Part shown: positions 7,885 to 16,330 of the stretch, piece by piece
How positions within the stretch are numbered: position 1 is the stretch's first letter
Layout of the letters: each line of letters opens with the position of its first letter
Assembly (NCBI RefSeq): GCF_030408555.1
Contig: NZ_CP047048.1
Coordinates: 620,001 to 684,000, forward strand
Origin: Corynebacterium aurimucosum
Lineage (GTDB): Bacteria; Actinomycetota; Actinomycetes; Mycobacteriales; Mycobacteriaceae
DNA: 64,000 nucleotides
Direction: 5' to 3'
Notes under the pieces: generated by a model
What the model was told of the DNA's origin: nothing
Database searches by the model: none
What the model saw: only the letters and a program-made list of their open reading frames with translations
Position numbers and translations under genes: made by a program

Positions 7885-9678
7885 TTAAGAAATCGTGGCG
7901 ATTACCGCGCCCGGTTCCAGCCTCGAGCCTTCCGTTGCCACCCGGCTTAGCTTGCCCGCAGACGGAGCCTTGACCGCAGATTCCATCTTCATTGCCTCGA
8001 TCGTGGCGATAGCCTGGCCTTCTTCGACCGTCTCGCCGTCTTCTACGTTCCATGCCACGAGGTTGGCCTCGTAGGGGCAGGTCACCTCGTTGCCGCTGCC
8101 GCTGGCTCCAGACGCCGCGCTTGCCGACGCCCCCTTCACCGGCCCCTGCGACAACATCTCCGTGGGGAAGCCCACGCTGACCAGCTTGCCGTCGATTTCC
8201 AGCGCCACGCGGGTGCGCTGCGCGTAGATGGCCTCCACCGGAACGGTGGCGCTCGTGGCCTCCGCTGACGGGCGGTAATTGTGGTCGAGCCAGTCGGTGT
8301 AGATGCCGGCCGCGGCATCGGCGTCGCCATGGTCCACGAGGACCTGGGAGGAGACCATATCGCGGTGGAAGGGCAGCACGGTGCGAACACCTTCGATATC
8401 GAATTCCTGAAGGGCCTGCTGCGCGCGTTTCAGCGCGATCTCGCGGGTTGGGCCCCAGACCAGGAGCTTGGCCACGAGCGAGTCATAGTAGGGAGGCACG
8501 ATGGATCCGGTGCGCACGCCGGAATCGACGCGGATGCCAGGGCCGGTCGGCGGCTCGAAGCGCACGATGGTACCGGGGCACGGCGCGAAGCCGTTGAGGA
8601 TGTCCTCGGCGTTAATGCGGAACTCGAAGGCGTGGCCTTCGGACACAGGGTCTGAAGCATGAGCTTCAGACGCATGCGCTTCAGACGCATCGGACGAAGA
8701 TGAGGACACGAAGGAAAGGGGTTCGCCGGAGGCGATGCGGAATTGCTCGGCGATGATGTCCACGCCCGTGACCATCTCGGTCACCGGGTGCTCCACCTGG
8801 ACACGAGTATTGACCTCGAGGAAGGAAATCGTGCCATCTTCGGAGACGATGTACTCCACCGTGCCGGCACCGGTGTAGCCCACCTTCGCGCAGATGGCGC
8901 GGGCACCCTCGTGGATGCCGGTGCGCTGTTCGTCGGAAAGCGCGGGCGCCGGGGCTTCCTCGATGAGTTTTTGGAAGCGGCGCTGCGTGGAGCAATCGCG
9001 GGTGCCCAGCACGGCGACGTTGCCGTGCGTATCGGCCAGAATCTGCGCCTCCACGTGGCGCGGGTGCGTCAGGAATTTCTCCACGTAGCACTCCGCGCGG
9101 CCGAAGGCCTCCTTGGCCTCGCGGCCGGCGGAGTTGAAGGCCGCCTCGATGTCCTCGAGGTTTTCCACCACCTTCAGGCCGCGTCCGCCGCCGCCGTATG
9201 CAGCCTTGATGGCGATGGGCAGGCCGTGCTCCTCAGCGAAGGCGCGGGCCTCCTGCCAGTCATCGATGGGATCAGAAGTACCCGGTGCCAGTGGGGCGCC
9301 GACCTCCTCGGCCACGCGGCGCGCGGCAATCTTGTCGCCGAGCAGCTCGATGGACTCAGGCGACGGGCCAATCCACGTCAGGCCGGCCTCGGCCACGGTG
9401 CGGGCAAAGTCGGCGTTCTCCGAGAGGAAGCCGTAACCGGGGTGGATGGCGTCAGCGCCGGCGCGCACGGCGATATCGAGGAGAGCCGGGATGTTCATGT
9501 AGGTATCCGCCGCGGAGTTGCCGGGCAGGGCATAGGCTTCGTCGGCCACCTGGGTGTGCAGGGCGCCGGCATCGGCTTCGGAGTAAATGGCGATGGAGCG
9601 GATGCCCAGGTCACGCGCGGTGCGGGCGATACGGACGGCGATCTCGCCGCGGTTAGCAATAAGGACTGCAGAGATCAT
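7885..9678 (-). CDS. biotin carboxylase with C-terminal biotin-carrier domain
   Basis: A 597-residue fusion. Residues 1-450 form biotin carboxylase: N-terminal SAVLIANRGEIAVRIARTAR, ATP-grasp segments AAYGGGGRGLKVV and SFLEVNTRVQVEHPVTE, and the C-terminal RINAEDILNGF region. The last 80 residues are a biotinyl domain with the modification lysine in IEAMKMESAV. Between GEPLSF and GHAFEFRINAED sits an extra Ser/Ala/His-rich insertion with a repeated SEAHA unit (about 8650-8710). Enzymes of this kind co-occur with PxpABC. The step it performs there is not settled; a general acyl-CoA carboxylase role is possible but no carboxyltransferase gene is nearby. Confidence 0.88.
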   Translation of the reverse strand: MISAVLIANRGEIAVRIARTARDLGIRSIAIYSEADAGALHTQVADEAYALPGNSAADTYMNIPALLDIAVRAGADAIHPGYGFLSENADFARTVAEAGLTWIGPSPESIELLGDKIAARRVAEEVGAPLAPGTSDPIDDWQEARAFAEEHGLPIAIKAAYGGGGRGLKVVENLEDIEAAFNSAGREAKEAFGRAECYVEKFLTHPRHVEAQILADTHGNVAVLGTRDCSTQRRFQKLIEEAPAPALSDEQRTGIHEGARAICAKVGYTGAGTVEYIVSEDGTISFLEVNTRVQVEHPVTEMVTGVDIIAEQFRIASGEPLSFVSSSSSDASEAHASEAHASDPVSEGHAFEFRINAEDILNGFAPCPGTIVRFEPPTGPGIRVDSGVRTGSIVPPYYDSLVAKLLVWGPTREIALKRAQQALQEFDIEGVRTVLPFHRDMVSSQVLVDHGDADAAAGIYTDWLDHNYRPSAEATSATVPVEAIYAQRTRVALEIDGKLVSVGFPTEMLSQGPVKGASASAASGASGSGNEVTCPYEANLVAWNVEDGETVEEGQAIATIEAMKMESAVKAPSAGKLSRVATEGSRLEPGAVIATIS

Positions 9679-9702
9679 GGGTGGGTGTTCCTTTACTAGT
9701 AT

Positions 9703-11250
9703 TTAAGCGAGTTCAAAGCGGACCGTCGCCCCCGGCGGGAGCTGCGCGGCGATATCAATATCTTCTTCGAGGACTGTGGCGATGACCGGGTAGCCACCGG
9801 TCACGGCGTGATCGCGGAGGAAAATCACGGGCTCGCCACTCGGCGGTACCTGGACGGAGCCAGCGACCATGCCCTCCGAGGGCAGCTCGCCCTCCCGGGC
9901 GCGGCTCAACGCCACGGAGCCCTCCGGGCCGACCAGGCGCACGCCCACGCGGTTGGACTGTGCAGTAACGGTCCACTCGGTGGCCAGGAACGCCTCCAGA
10001 CTTTCGGGCGTAAACCAGTCATCGCGCGGGCCGAGCACGCAGCGCAGCACACCCTCGGTCTGGCCGTGCGCGCCTTCGCGCACGCGCATCGGGTTGCTCA
10101 GCTGCGCATCCGTCATTGCGGTGGAGCGGGGGAGGACACCGATGACATCGCCCAGCCGTACCGGTGTAGGCCCCAGCCCGGAGAGCACGTCGGTGGAGGC
10201 TGAGCCCAGCTCCGCATCCGCCACGATGCCGCCGCGGATGGCGATGTAGCTGCGCAGGCCCACCGTTGCGGGATCCACCGTCACTGTGGAGCCGGCGGTG
10301 ACGAGCACCGGGCGCGCGAGGTGCACCGGCATATCGTCGAGAAGCACGCGGGATTGGGCGCCGGTGACGCACACGACGGCGTCGGTCAGCGCGCGCAGGC
10401 GAATGCCGCCGATATTCTCTAGTACGGTGGCGCCGCGCGGGTTGCCCACCGCGACGTTAGCTGTGGCTGCAGCGGCCAAGTCCGCAGCACCCGATGGCGT
10501 GACGCCCAGGTTGCCGCGGCCGGGGCGGCCCTGATCCTGGAAGAGGGTGAGCAGCCCCGCATCGAGGACCTCCAAGCGCGGCAAGCGCGCCGGGGTGCGG
10601 CGGCCAAAAGGCGTGGTGGACACCACGTCCGGCAGCGAGCTCACCGCGCGGTAGAATACGCGGTCACCGGGCTGGACCAGTGCCGGCGGGTGGGCATCAG
10701 ATTCCCACATCGGAGTCGAAGTAGTGCCCAACAGCTGCCAGCCGCCCGGGGAGACGCGCGGATAGACCGCGGAGAAACCGCCGGCAATACCGACGGCACC
10801 CGCCGGCACCGCGGTGCGCGGGGTGGCACGGCGCTCGATGTTGAAATTCTGCGCCGAGTCCGCCGGGGTGCAATAAGTAAAACCGGGCGCGAAGCCGCCA
10901 AAAGCGGCGAGCCACTCGGTGGACGTGTGCCAATCAATGAGGCCTTCGCGCGACATGCCCATCAACTCGGCGGCCTCATCGAGGTCCTCGCCGTCATAGA
11001 GAACGTCGATCTCCACAAAGCGCGGATCCTCGCCCGCCTGCGCGGTGGGGCGGAAATCCTGCAGCTTCTCAGCGGCTGCGGCGGCGGAGTTCGGCGTGGC
11101 AAAGGTCAGCAGCAAGGTGGTGGCGGCGGCAATCGCATCGACTTGGTCCTTGAGTGGATTAGCGTCGAGCGCCGCGTGCCACGCCATGACTTGGGACAAG
11201 TCCTCTAGCTCTACGAGCAGCGCGCGCGTTCCTACGGGGTGAATATGCAT
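9703..11250 (-). CDS. pxpBC: 5-oxoprolinase subunits B and C, fused (KipI-KipA type)
   Basis: This 515-residue protein joins two subunits normally encoded separately. Residues 1-215 match PxpB/KipI (HPVGTRALLVELEDLSQV at the start, FAPGFTYC, and RVSPGGWQLLGTT). Residues from about 230 match PxpC/KipA (LEVLDAGLLTLFQDQGRPG, GVTPSGAADLAAAATAN, then VTGGYPVIATV near the end). With PxpA they form an ATP-dependent enzyme opening 5-oxo-L-proline to L-glutamate. The start codon overlaps the stop of pxpA by one base and the carboxylase gene follows 24 bases later, so all are one operon. The related allophanate hydrolase family is less likely given pxpA next door. Confidence 0.88.
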   Translation of the reverse strand: MHIHPVGTRALLVELEDLSQVMAWHAALDANPLKDQVDAIAAATTLLLTFATPNSAAAAAEKLQDFRPTAQAGEDPRFVEIDVLYDGEDLDEAAELMGMSREGLIDWHTSTEWLAAFGGFAPGFTYCTPADSAQNFNIERRATPRTAVPAGAVGIAGGFSAVYPRVSPGGWQLLGTTSTPMWESDAHPPALVQPGDRVFYRAVSSLPDVVSTTPFGRRTPARLPRLEVLDAGLLTLFQDQGRPGRGNLGVTPSGAADLAAAATANVAVGNPRGATVLENIGGIRLRALTDAVVCVTGAQSRVLLDDMPVHLARPVLVTAGSTVTVDPATVGLRSYIAIRGGIVADAELGSASTDVLSGLGPTPVRLGDVIGVLPRSTAMTDAQLSNPMRVREGAHGQTEGVLRCVLGPRDDWFTPESLEAFLATEWTVTAQSNRVGVRLVGPEGSVALSRAREGELPSEGMVAGSVQVPPSGEPVIFLRDHAVTGGYPVIATVLEEDIDIAAQLPPGATVRFELA

Positions 11251-12011
11251 CAGATGGCGCTCCGAATCTCAATTCCGTGCGCCTGCAGTTCCTTGACCAC
11301 ACCGCGCAGCAGCTGGACCGCGCCGGGCGAATCACCGTGCGTGCACACCGACTGGGCATCCACGTTGAGTACGGAGCCGTCGATGGCGGTAATAGAGCCG
11401 GTTTCGGCGACCTCGAGCACGCGCTTGACGACGTCCCCCTCATCACCCATTACCGCATTCGCCTCGCGTCGTGAGACGAGCGTGCCATCGGGGTTGTAGT
11501 TGCGGTCGGCGAAGGCCTCGCGGATGACGGTGAGGCCCTTCTTTTCGGCGATGTCGACGGCGATGCCGCCGGGCAGCAGCATGACGGGCAGGTCGCCGAA
11601 GGCCTTGATGCCGTCGATAACCGCGTGGGCCTGGGCCTCGTGGTGGACGATGGTGTTATACATTGCGCCGTGCGGCTTCACGTAGGCCACCTGTGTCCCG
11701 TTGGCCTGGGCCAGGGCCTGGAGGGCACCGATTTGGTAGGTGATTTCGGCGGCAAGCTCGGCAGGTGCGTAATCGATGAAGCGGCGGCCGAATGCTGCTG
11801 GGTCGTTATAGCCAACGTGCGCGCCGACGGTAACTCCTGCCTCTGCGGCCGCCTTGAGCGTTTCCGCGATGGAGTGCGGGTCACCGGCGTGGAAGCCGGT
11901 GGCGACGTTGGCGGAGGAGACAAGCTGGAGCATCGCGGCGTCATCGGCCACGGGGTTGCCGGCGGTGGTTTCGCCGAGGTCAGCGTTGAGGTCTATGTGG
12001 AGCGCGCTCAT
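11250..12011 (-). CDS. pxpA: 5-oxoprolinase subunit A (LamB/YcsF family)
   Basis: LamB/YcsF protein of 253 residues, the usual length. It has the conserved N-terminus IDLNADLGET, then SSANVATGFHAGDP, GAHVGYNDPAAFGRR, VKPHGAMYN, and FADRNYNPDGTLVSRR. This subunit carries the TIM-barrel-like active site that works with PxpBC on 5-oxoproline. It is the first gene of a four-gene minus-strand operon ending with the GntR regulator. A weak AGAGG lies 13 bases before the ATG, in a short AGAGG/CCTCCT complementarity that may tune translation. The palindrome at 12043-12055 lies 32 bases upstream. Confidence 0.93.
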   Translation of the reverse strand: MSALHIDLNADLGETTAGNPVADDAAMLQLVSSANVATGFHAGDPHSIAETLKAAAEAGVTVGAHVGYNDPAAFGRRFIDYAPAELAAEITYQIGALQALAQANGTQVAYVKPHGAMYNTIVHHEAQAHAVIDGIKAFGDLPVMLLPGGIAVDIAEKKGLTVIREAFADRNYNPDGTLVSRREANAVMGDEGDVVKRVLEVAETGSITAIDGSVLNVDAQSVCTHGDSPGAVQLLRGVVKELQAHGIEIRSAI

Positions 12012-12042
12012 TACAGGAGGACACCTCTTCTATAGTTCCCGA

Positions 12043-12055
12043 ATTGTTGAACAAT
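12043..12055 (-). promoter_or_regulatory. GntR-type operator upstream of pxpA
   Basis: ATTGTTGAACAAT is a perfect 13-base palindrome with a single central base, matching the 4943-4953 site base for base except for the central position. On the minus strand a -10-like TATAGA follows 14 bases after its TTGTTC, so a bound repressor would cover the -35 region of the pxpA promoter. Confidence 0.65.
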
Positions 12056-12132
12056 CTATGGGTGCCTAGTGTAGCCCGCATCACGTCATTTTGTGAAGTG
12101 TGTCCCTCATCTTTGCGGCTGTGGGAAGTGAA

Positions 12133-12164
12133 AGCACCCCCATCACGACCGTGATGGGGGTGCT
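12133..12164 (-). terminator. terminator of the small secreted protein gene
   Basis: AGCACCCCCATCAC pairs perfectly with GTGATGGGGGTGCT around GACC. On the minus strand the stem is followed by TTTC, and it lies about 55 bases beyond the stop of the 12220-12585 gene. Confidence 0.75.
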
Positions 12165-12219
12165 GCTGGTTAACGCCTTTAGCTTGGCGCTTTAAAAGCT
12201 TAGGTGTAGAAGCTTTGAA

Positions 12220-12585
12220 CTAGAACGGGAGGTTGATTCCCAGTGCCTGTGCTGCGGCTGGGCCGACTGCGGCCAGTGCGCCGAGGACACCTAGGACGAT
12301 AGCGGCGATGCCCAAGTCGGTCGGCTTGCCGTCTTCGGAGGAGAGCTTGCCCTTGAAGTCATCGAAGGAGCTCTGGCCATCCTTGTTCTTGTCGCCCTTG
12401 TCTCCGTCGCTGCTGCCGTTGTCGCCGCCCTGCTCGCTGCTGCCGTTATTACCCTCGGTACCGGCGGAGGAGCTGTTGTTGGTGTCCTGGCTGCTGGCCT
12501 CTTCGGCGTGAGCGGCGGTGACGCCAGCGAGTGCGAGGGCACCGGTCAGGGCTGCTGCGGTGAGGTTACGGGAGATACGCTTCAT
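12220..12585 (-). CDS. small secreted Ser/Asn/Gly-rich protein, function unknown
   Basis: A 121-residue protein with a clear Sec signal peptide (MKRISRNLTAAALTGALALA, cleavage near AHA-EE). A low-complexity region rich in Ser, Asn, Gly, Asp and Lys follows, then a hydrophobic C-terminal segment (LGIAAIVLGVLGALAAVGPA). The start is the ATG at 12585, with AGGAGA six bases upstream, not the longer open frame above it. The hydrophobic end could anchor it in the membrane. It shares architecture with the next gene (12993-13745). No family recognised. Confidence 0.75.
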   Translation of the reverse strand: MKRISRNLTAAALTGALALAGVTAAHAEEASSQDTNNSSSAGTEGNNGSSEQGGDNGSSDGDKGDKNKDGQSSFDDFKGKLSSEDGKPTDLGIAAIVLGVLGALAAVGPAAAQALGINLPF

Positions 12586-12935
12586 GTTTCTTCTCCTGGG
12601 AATAGATCGGGAAAGTTCGGTCAATGCCGTATCAGACGATGTTGTCACCGTTAACTGATTTCGACTGCCCACATACTAACCAGAAAAAAGTGAGATGAGT
12701 CAAACTATTTTGTATTTTTAAGCTATTCCACGGGAATTGTCATGAAGGTCTCAGGGTGCGGGGTGGCGGTTGGGGGTGTCTGCGAGGAGCCATTTTGTGG
12801 CAATGCTCCTGGTTAACATCGATATTGTGGCCTATCGATGTTCTAGTTCATTCGTTGAATTTTTAACTTGCCTCAAGGTGTGCCACCGGTTGGGCGGTGG
12901 TGATTTGCGCGTCGGGAGGTTGGCAAAACGCATAA

Positions 12936-12974
12936 ACCGCGTTCCTCCGCCTTTAGGTGGGGGAGAAACGCGGT
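12936..12974 (-). terminator. terminator of the Asn-rich surface protein gene
   Basis: ACCGCGTTCCTCC (12936-12948) pairs with GGGGGAGAAACGCGGT (ending 12974), with one mismatch/bulge, around a short AT-containing loop. It lies just after the stop of the 12993-13745 gene. Confidence 0.6.
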
Positions 12975-12992
12975 GTGTGGCGCTAGTTGTTC

Positions 12993-13745
12993 TTAAGCGA
13001 AGAACTTGCGACGAGCGGCGAAAGCGCCAGCAGCGATCATGGCTGCGAAGGCCAGGGCGGCAAGGCCGCGAGCAACGGTGTTGGAGCCGGTCTCAGCGGA
13101 GATACCGCGGGTCTGTGCCGGGGCCTGTGCAGCGGTGCTGTCAGCAATCTGACCACCCTGGGCGATGACCTCGTCCTTGTTCTCCTGCAGCATCTGCTCG
13201 GAAGCAGCCTTCTCCTCGGCGGTCGGAGCGTCCTTCTGTGCAGCCTCCTGAGACTTCACGTAGGTCTTGCCATCCTTTGCCAGGTACCAGGTCACGCCAC
13301 CGATGACGAGGGCAGCCGGCAGAGCCAGCCAAGCCAGCTGCTTCTTGTCGAAGTCAGACTCGCCCTCGGAGGAGTTGTTGTTGTTGGAGTTGTCGCCATC
13401 GGTGGAGCCGTTGTTGTTGGAGTTGTCGCCATCGGCGGAGCCCTCTTCGTTGTTCGACGGCGATTCGCCTTCGGCCGGGTCTTCACCTTGGTTCGAAGTT
13501 TCCTTTAGGAGTTCTTGGTACTCAGGCGAATTCTCCCAGGCTGCCTGTGCCTGATCCTTGCTGAGTGGGGTCTGGCCGAGCTCGTTGACGCTCAGGTAGC
13601 TGCCGTCAGACTGCTGGCGGTAGGTTACGCCATCGAGCTCGAACTCGGCCGGTGCCGGGATCTGGGCAGAGGCAACGGCGGTGCCGCCGAGTGCGAGGGA
13701 ACCAGCCAGGACGGCTGCGGTCAAAGTGCGGTTGATGTGCTTCAT
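12993..13745 (-). CDS. secreted or membrane-anchored Asn/Asp-rich surface protein
   Basis: A 250-residue protein with a signal peptide (MKHINRTLTAAVLAGSLALG, cleavage near ASA-QI). A folded region resembles a short DUF-type domain (FELDGVTYRQQSDGSYLSVN). A tandem DGDNSNNN-type repeat is followed by a first hydrophobic stretch (LAWLALPAALVIGGVTWYLA), then a helical region and a C-terminal membrane segment ending ARRKFFA. The ending resembles a cell-wall anchor tail, but no LPXTG motif precedes it. The start at 13745 has AAGGAG upstream. Its similarity in layout to the 12220-12585 protein suggests a small family of surface proteins of unknown role. Confidence 0.75.
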   Translation of the reverse strand: MKHINRTLTAAVLAGSLALGGTAVASAQIPAPAEFELDGVTYRQQSDGSYLSVNELGQTPLSKDQAQAAWENSPEYQELLKETSNQGEDPAEGESPSNNEEGSADGDNSNNNGSTDGDNSNNNNSSEGESDFDKKQLAWLALPAALVIGGVTWYLAKDGKTYVKSQEAAQKDAPTAEEKAASEQMLQENKDEVIAQGGQIADSTAAQAPAQTRGISAETGSNTVARGLAALAFAAMIAAGAFAARRKFFA

Positions 13746-14033
13746 AAGTTTCTCCTTGTGAGGGTAGTGAGAGGGATTCAACCCAACGTGAACAACAATA
13801 GTCACAACTTTCACATCAGTCACAAGGGTTTGGAAGTTTTGCTCGCTAACATGGCGGACACCTCTCGCGCCAAACGGGCCGCGTGTTCGGCTTGTGAGGG
13901 CCCGTTCGGTTGCGTCTATGGGGTCTGTTGACCTGCAGAAACATGCGCTATGAAAACCGGCGAGCTGGGAAAATGTTCGATAGAAGCCTAATGGGCTGAG
14001 TGTCCCCCACTATGGGGGGTATGGCAGGAAGCT

Positions 14034-15017
14034 CTAGCCTTGGTCTGTGGCAGCTTCAGGCGTTTCGGCTACGCCTTCAAACTGCCATCCCACCACGGCA
14101 TTGCGTACCGCCGCTGCCAGTGGGTTGGCTGGCTGGATGCAGCTGATGGTGAGCAGGCGGCCGGGCTGGGCATCGGCGCCCCAGATGCTCTCGTCCTGCT
14201 CGAGACCGTCCTTTGAGGGATCGTGCAGATCTGTCGCGGTGTATACCAGCCACTGATCAGCGGAGTTCTGCGTGCGCAGGTATAGCTTGTCGCCTATTGA
14301 AGCCTTGTGCTCGTCTGCCCGGCCGTCGTAGAGATTATTAAATACTGCCGGCACACCCGCGCCGGTATGGCCGGCGATAACCACGATGTCTTGAGCATCC
14401 GTACCGGGAAGTGAATAGGGCTTATCCTCCGCGGTATAGGTGCAGGCCTTATTCATCGAGTCCGGATTGATCTTGTTGTCTTTGACTCGGCAGGAGCCTT
14501 CTTCGAAGTCCGTGCGTACATCAATTGCTGGGATGTACATCTCGACTGCGGGGGAGGGCTCGATGACTGCGGCGGGTTCCGTGACTATGTCGGCGGGTTG
14601 CGGCGCGGGTGCTTCTGGTTCCTTATTGAACTTAAGCGCGGCGACAATCCCGAGGAACACCAACGCCAGAATCAGGAGGACCCCCATCCCGTGACGGCTG
14701 TCAGGCTGGCGATGGCGCGCTGCGTGGCGCCGTGGTGAAGTTCCTTGTTTTCTCGTCGGTGCTGTTCGTGTTGGTGTTTGTTGGGTAGGCGCCGACAGGG
14801 AAGCGGATCGCCGTGAAGGGGTAGCGGTCGAAGAGGGAGAAGTTAACCGTTCTTGGCTGGGGCGGCGTCGCGGCCGGTAGGCCGAGCGCTCAGGGGTAGC
14901 GTCCGCGCGGCCTTGAAGAGAGCGGCTACGGCGTGCACGCTCAGCACGAAGATCAATACGGATTCCTTCTTCCGGCAGGCGGTAGCTATCGCGCTGTGCC
15001 GAGTAGCGAGAATCCAT
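14034..15017 (-). CDS. class E/F-type single-domain sortase
   Basis: A 327-residue transpeptidase-type protein. Residues 1-108 are cytoplasmic and extremely rich in Arg, Ser, Thr and Pro. One membrane segment follows (GMGVLLILALVFLGIVAALK), then an extracytoplasmic sortase fold with the catalytic histidine in VVIAGHTGAG (near 215) and the cysteine in LLTISCIQ (near 293). AGGAG lies six bases before the ATG. The neighbouring surface proteins carry no LPXTG signal, so its substrates are not obvious here. Sortases of this actinobacterial type often act as housekeeping or accessory enzymes. Confidence 0.85.
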   Translation of the reverse strand: MDSRYSAQRDSYRLPEEGIRIDLRAERARRSRSLQGRADATPERSAYRPRRRPSQERLTSPSSTATPSRRSASLSAPTQQTPTRTAPTRKQGTSPRRHAARHRQPDSRHGMGVLLILALVFLGIVAALKFNKEPEAPAPQPADIVTEPAAVIEPSPAVEMYIPAIDVRTDFEEGSCRVKDNKINPDSMNKACTYTAEDKPYSLPGTDAQDIVVIAGHTGAGVPAVFNNLYDGRADEHKASIGDKLYLRTQNSADQWLVYTATDLHDPSKDGLEQDESIWGADAQPGRLLTISCIQPANPLAAAVRNAVVGWQFEGVAETPEAATDQG

Positions 15018-15105
15018 GGTGAGCTCCTGAGAAGAACGATAATTAGAAAATTACAGTACTACTCGCTCAGTAACCATTCCTTAAGTGCGCGTTATGAATC
15101 ACTTG

Positions 15106-16082
15106 TTACCGAAGCTCATCCACGCGTTTTCCCTCACAGGCGAGCTGAAAGCGTAGTGCGTAGGTGATGAGCCAGTGGGTGGACATGAAGTGGCCGTCGA
15201 CAAGCTGCGGTTGTGCGCTGGCAGCAAGCGCCTGTGCGCGGGGTAGGACGGAGGTGTCGAAATGCTCAGCGAGTTCAACGAGCATCCACGCCCTGGTCAG
15301 CGCTAGCCCGAAGAGGTGGGCCAAACGGCCATCGGTTGGGTCGAGTACCTCAGGAATTTGTGTAAGAAAGTCCAGTGCCTCGGCGCGGTGGGGAAGAAAG
15401 CCGTCGAACCAGTGTGGGAAATCCGGCAGAACGCGCGACATGAGTAGCGCCTCCGATAGTCCGCTGGACAGGAAATCGTGCCCAGACAGCTCCCATTCGA
15501 GCGGGTAGTTGTGGTCGTCGCCAAAAAGGCGGGCAGCAGCCTCGCGCACCGAGCTTGCCAGCGATTCCAGCCCGAGTTTCTCCGCGGCCTCGAGAATGAG
15601 GAAAAGATTGAAGGCTGTATTGGAATGCATACCGTGTCGCACCGGTTGGTTGAGTGAGTCGAGCCAGTCGCGGCAGTGCTGTGCGGTGAGCTCTACGAGC
15701 TTGTCCATCGCTTCGCTGGGCCGGATGACGGCTAGCTGCAGCAGCCAGGCGCGCCCATAGGGTATTTCATATCCGGGGTGGGCAAGGAGGTAGTTGTATT
15801 CCATGGTGAGGGCTTCTGTGCTGAGGCGATCGTCGAGAAGCGCAGAAAGTTCTTTGGGAGACTCGGGACCGAGAATCTCGTTTACTAGCGTGCCTGAGTA
15901 CTGCATGTGGACGCTGGAGTGCCAGTTGAAACAACCGTAGAAACTGGGGTGCAGCTTGCGGGGCGCACGTCGCAGTCTTCTGTGGAAGCGCTTGTGTGGT
16001 GCATCGCGGCGGGGAATTCGCGCTCGAGTGCGGCCGCAATTGTTTCCGCCCAGTCGCTGGCACAAGTTTCTAGCGAAGTCAT
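15106..16082 (-). pseudogene. DUF2891 family protein, frameshifted
   Basis: DUF2891 proteins are cytoplasmic alpha-helical proteins of unknown function. The normal start, MTSLETCASDWAETIAAALE at 16082, reads to DCDVRPA, then continues in the wrong frame. The conserved body (RKLHPSFYGCFNWHSSVH, the family signature, then NTAFNLFLILEAAEKLGL and STHWLITYALRFQL) is in another frame. Restoring one base to the G run at 15960-15963 gives DVRPRKLHP, exactly the family sequence. Without correction only the C-terminal 260 residues could be made. It is a recent pseudogene or a sequencing error. Confidence 0.8.
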
Positions 16083-16330
16083 GCGTTAAGTATGGCAAAG
16101 CTGAAGGTGGGGTGTGTCTTCTCTTGACTTCTGGGGTGTGCGTTTGAAATTGACCATCGAACGCATGAGTGACATTGTGGTGTTGATGTCCGGTCGCCCT
16201 CGTATTCTTTAGAGCAGGCATCCAAGAGGTGGGGGAATGCACGTCCGCACGCACGCGGTCTAGCAAGGGTGTCTGGAGCTACAGGCAACACTTCGTCTTG
16301 GGGGTTGCCATTATCGAAGAAGGGGGAACC

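Noticed and set aside
12987..13508. 173-codon plus-strand open frame with Leu/Val-rich repeats
   Set aside because: Mirror image of the DGDNSNNN repeat region of the minus-strand surface protein.
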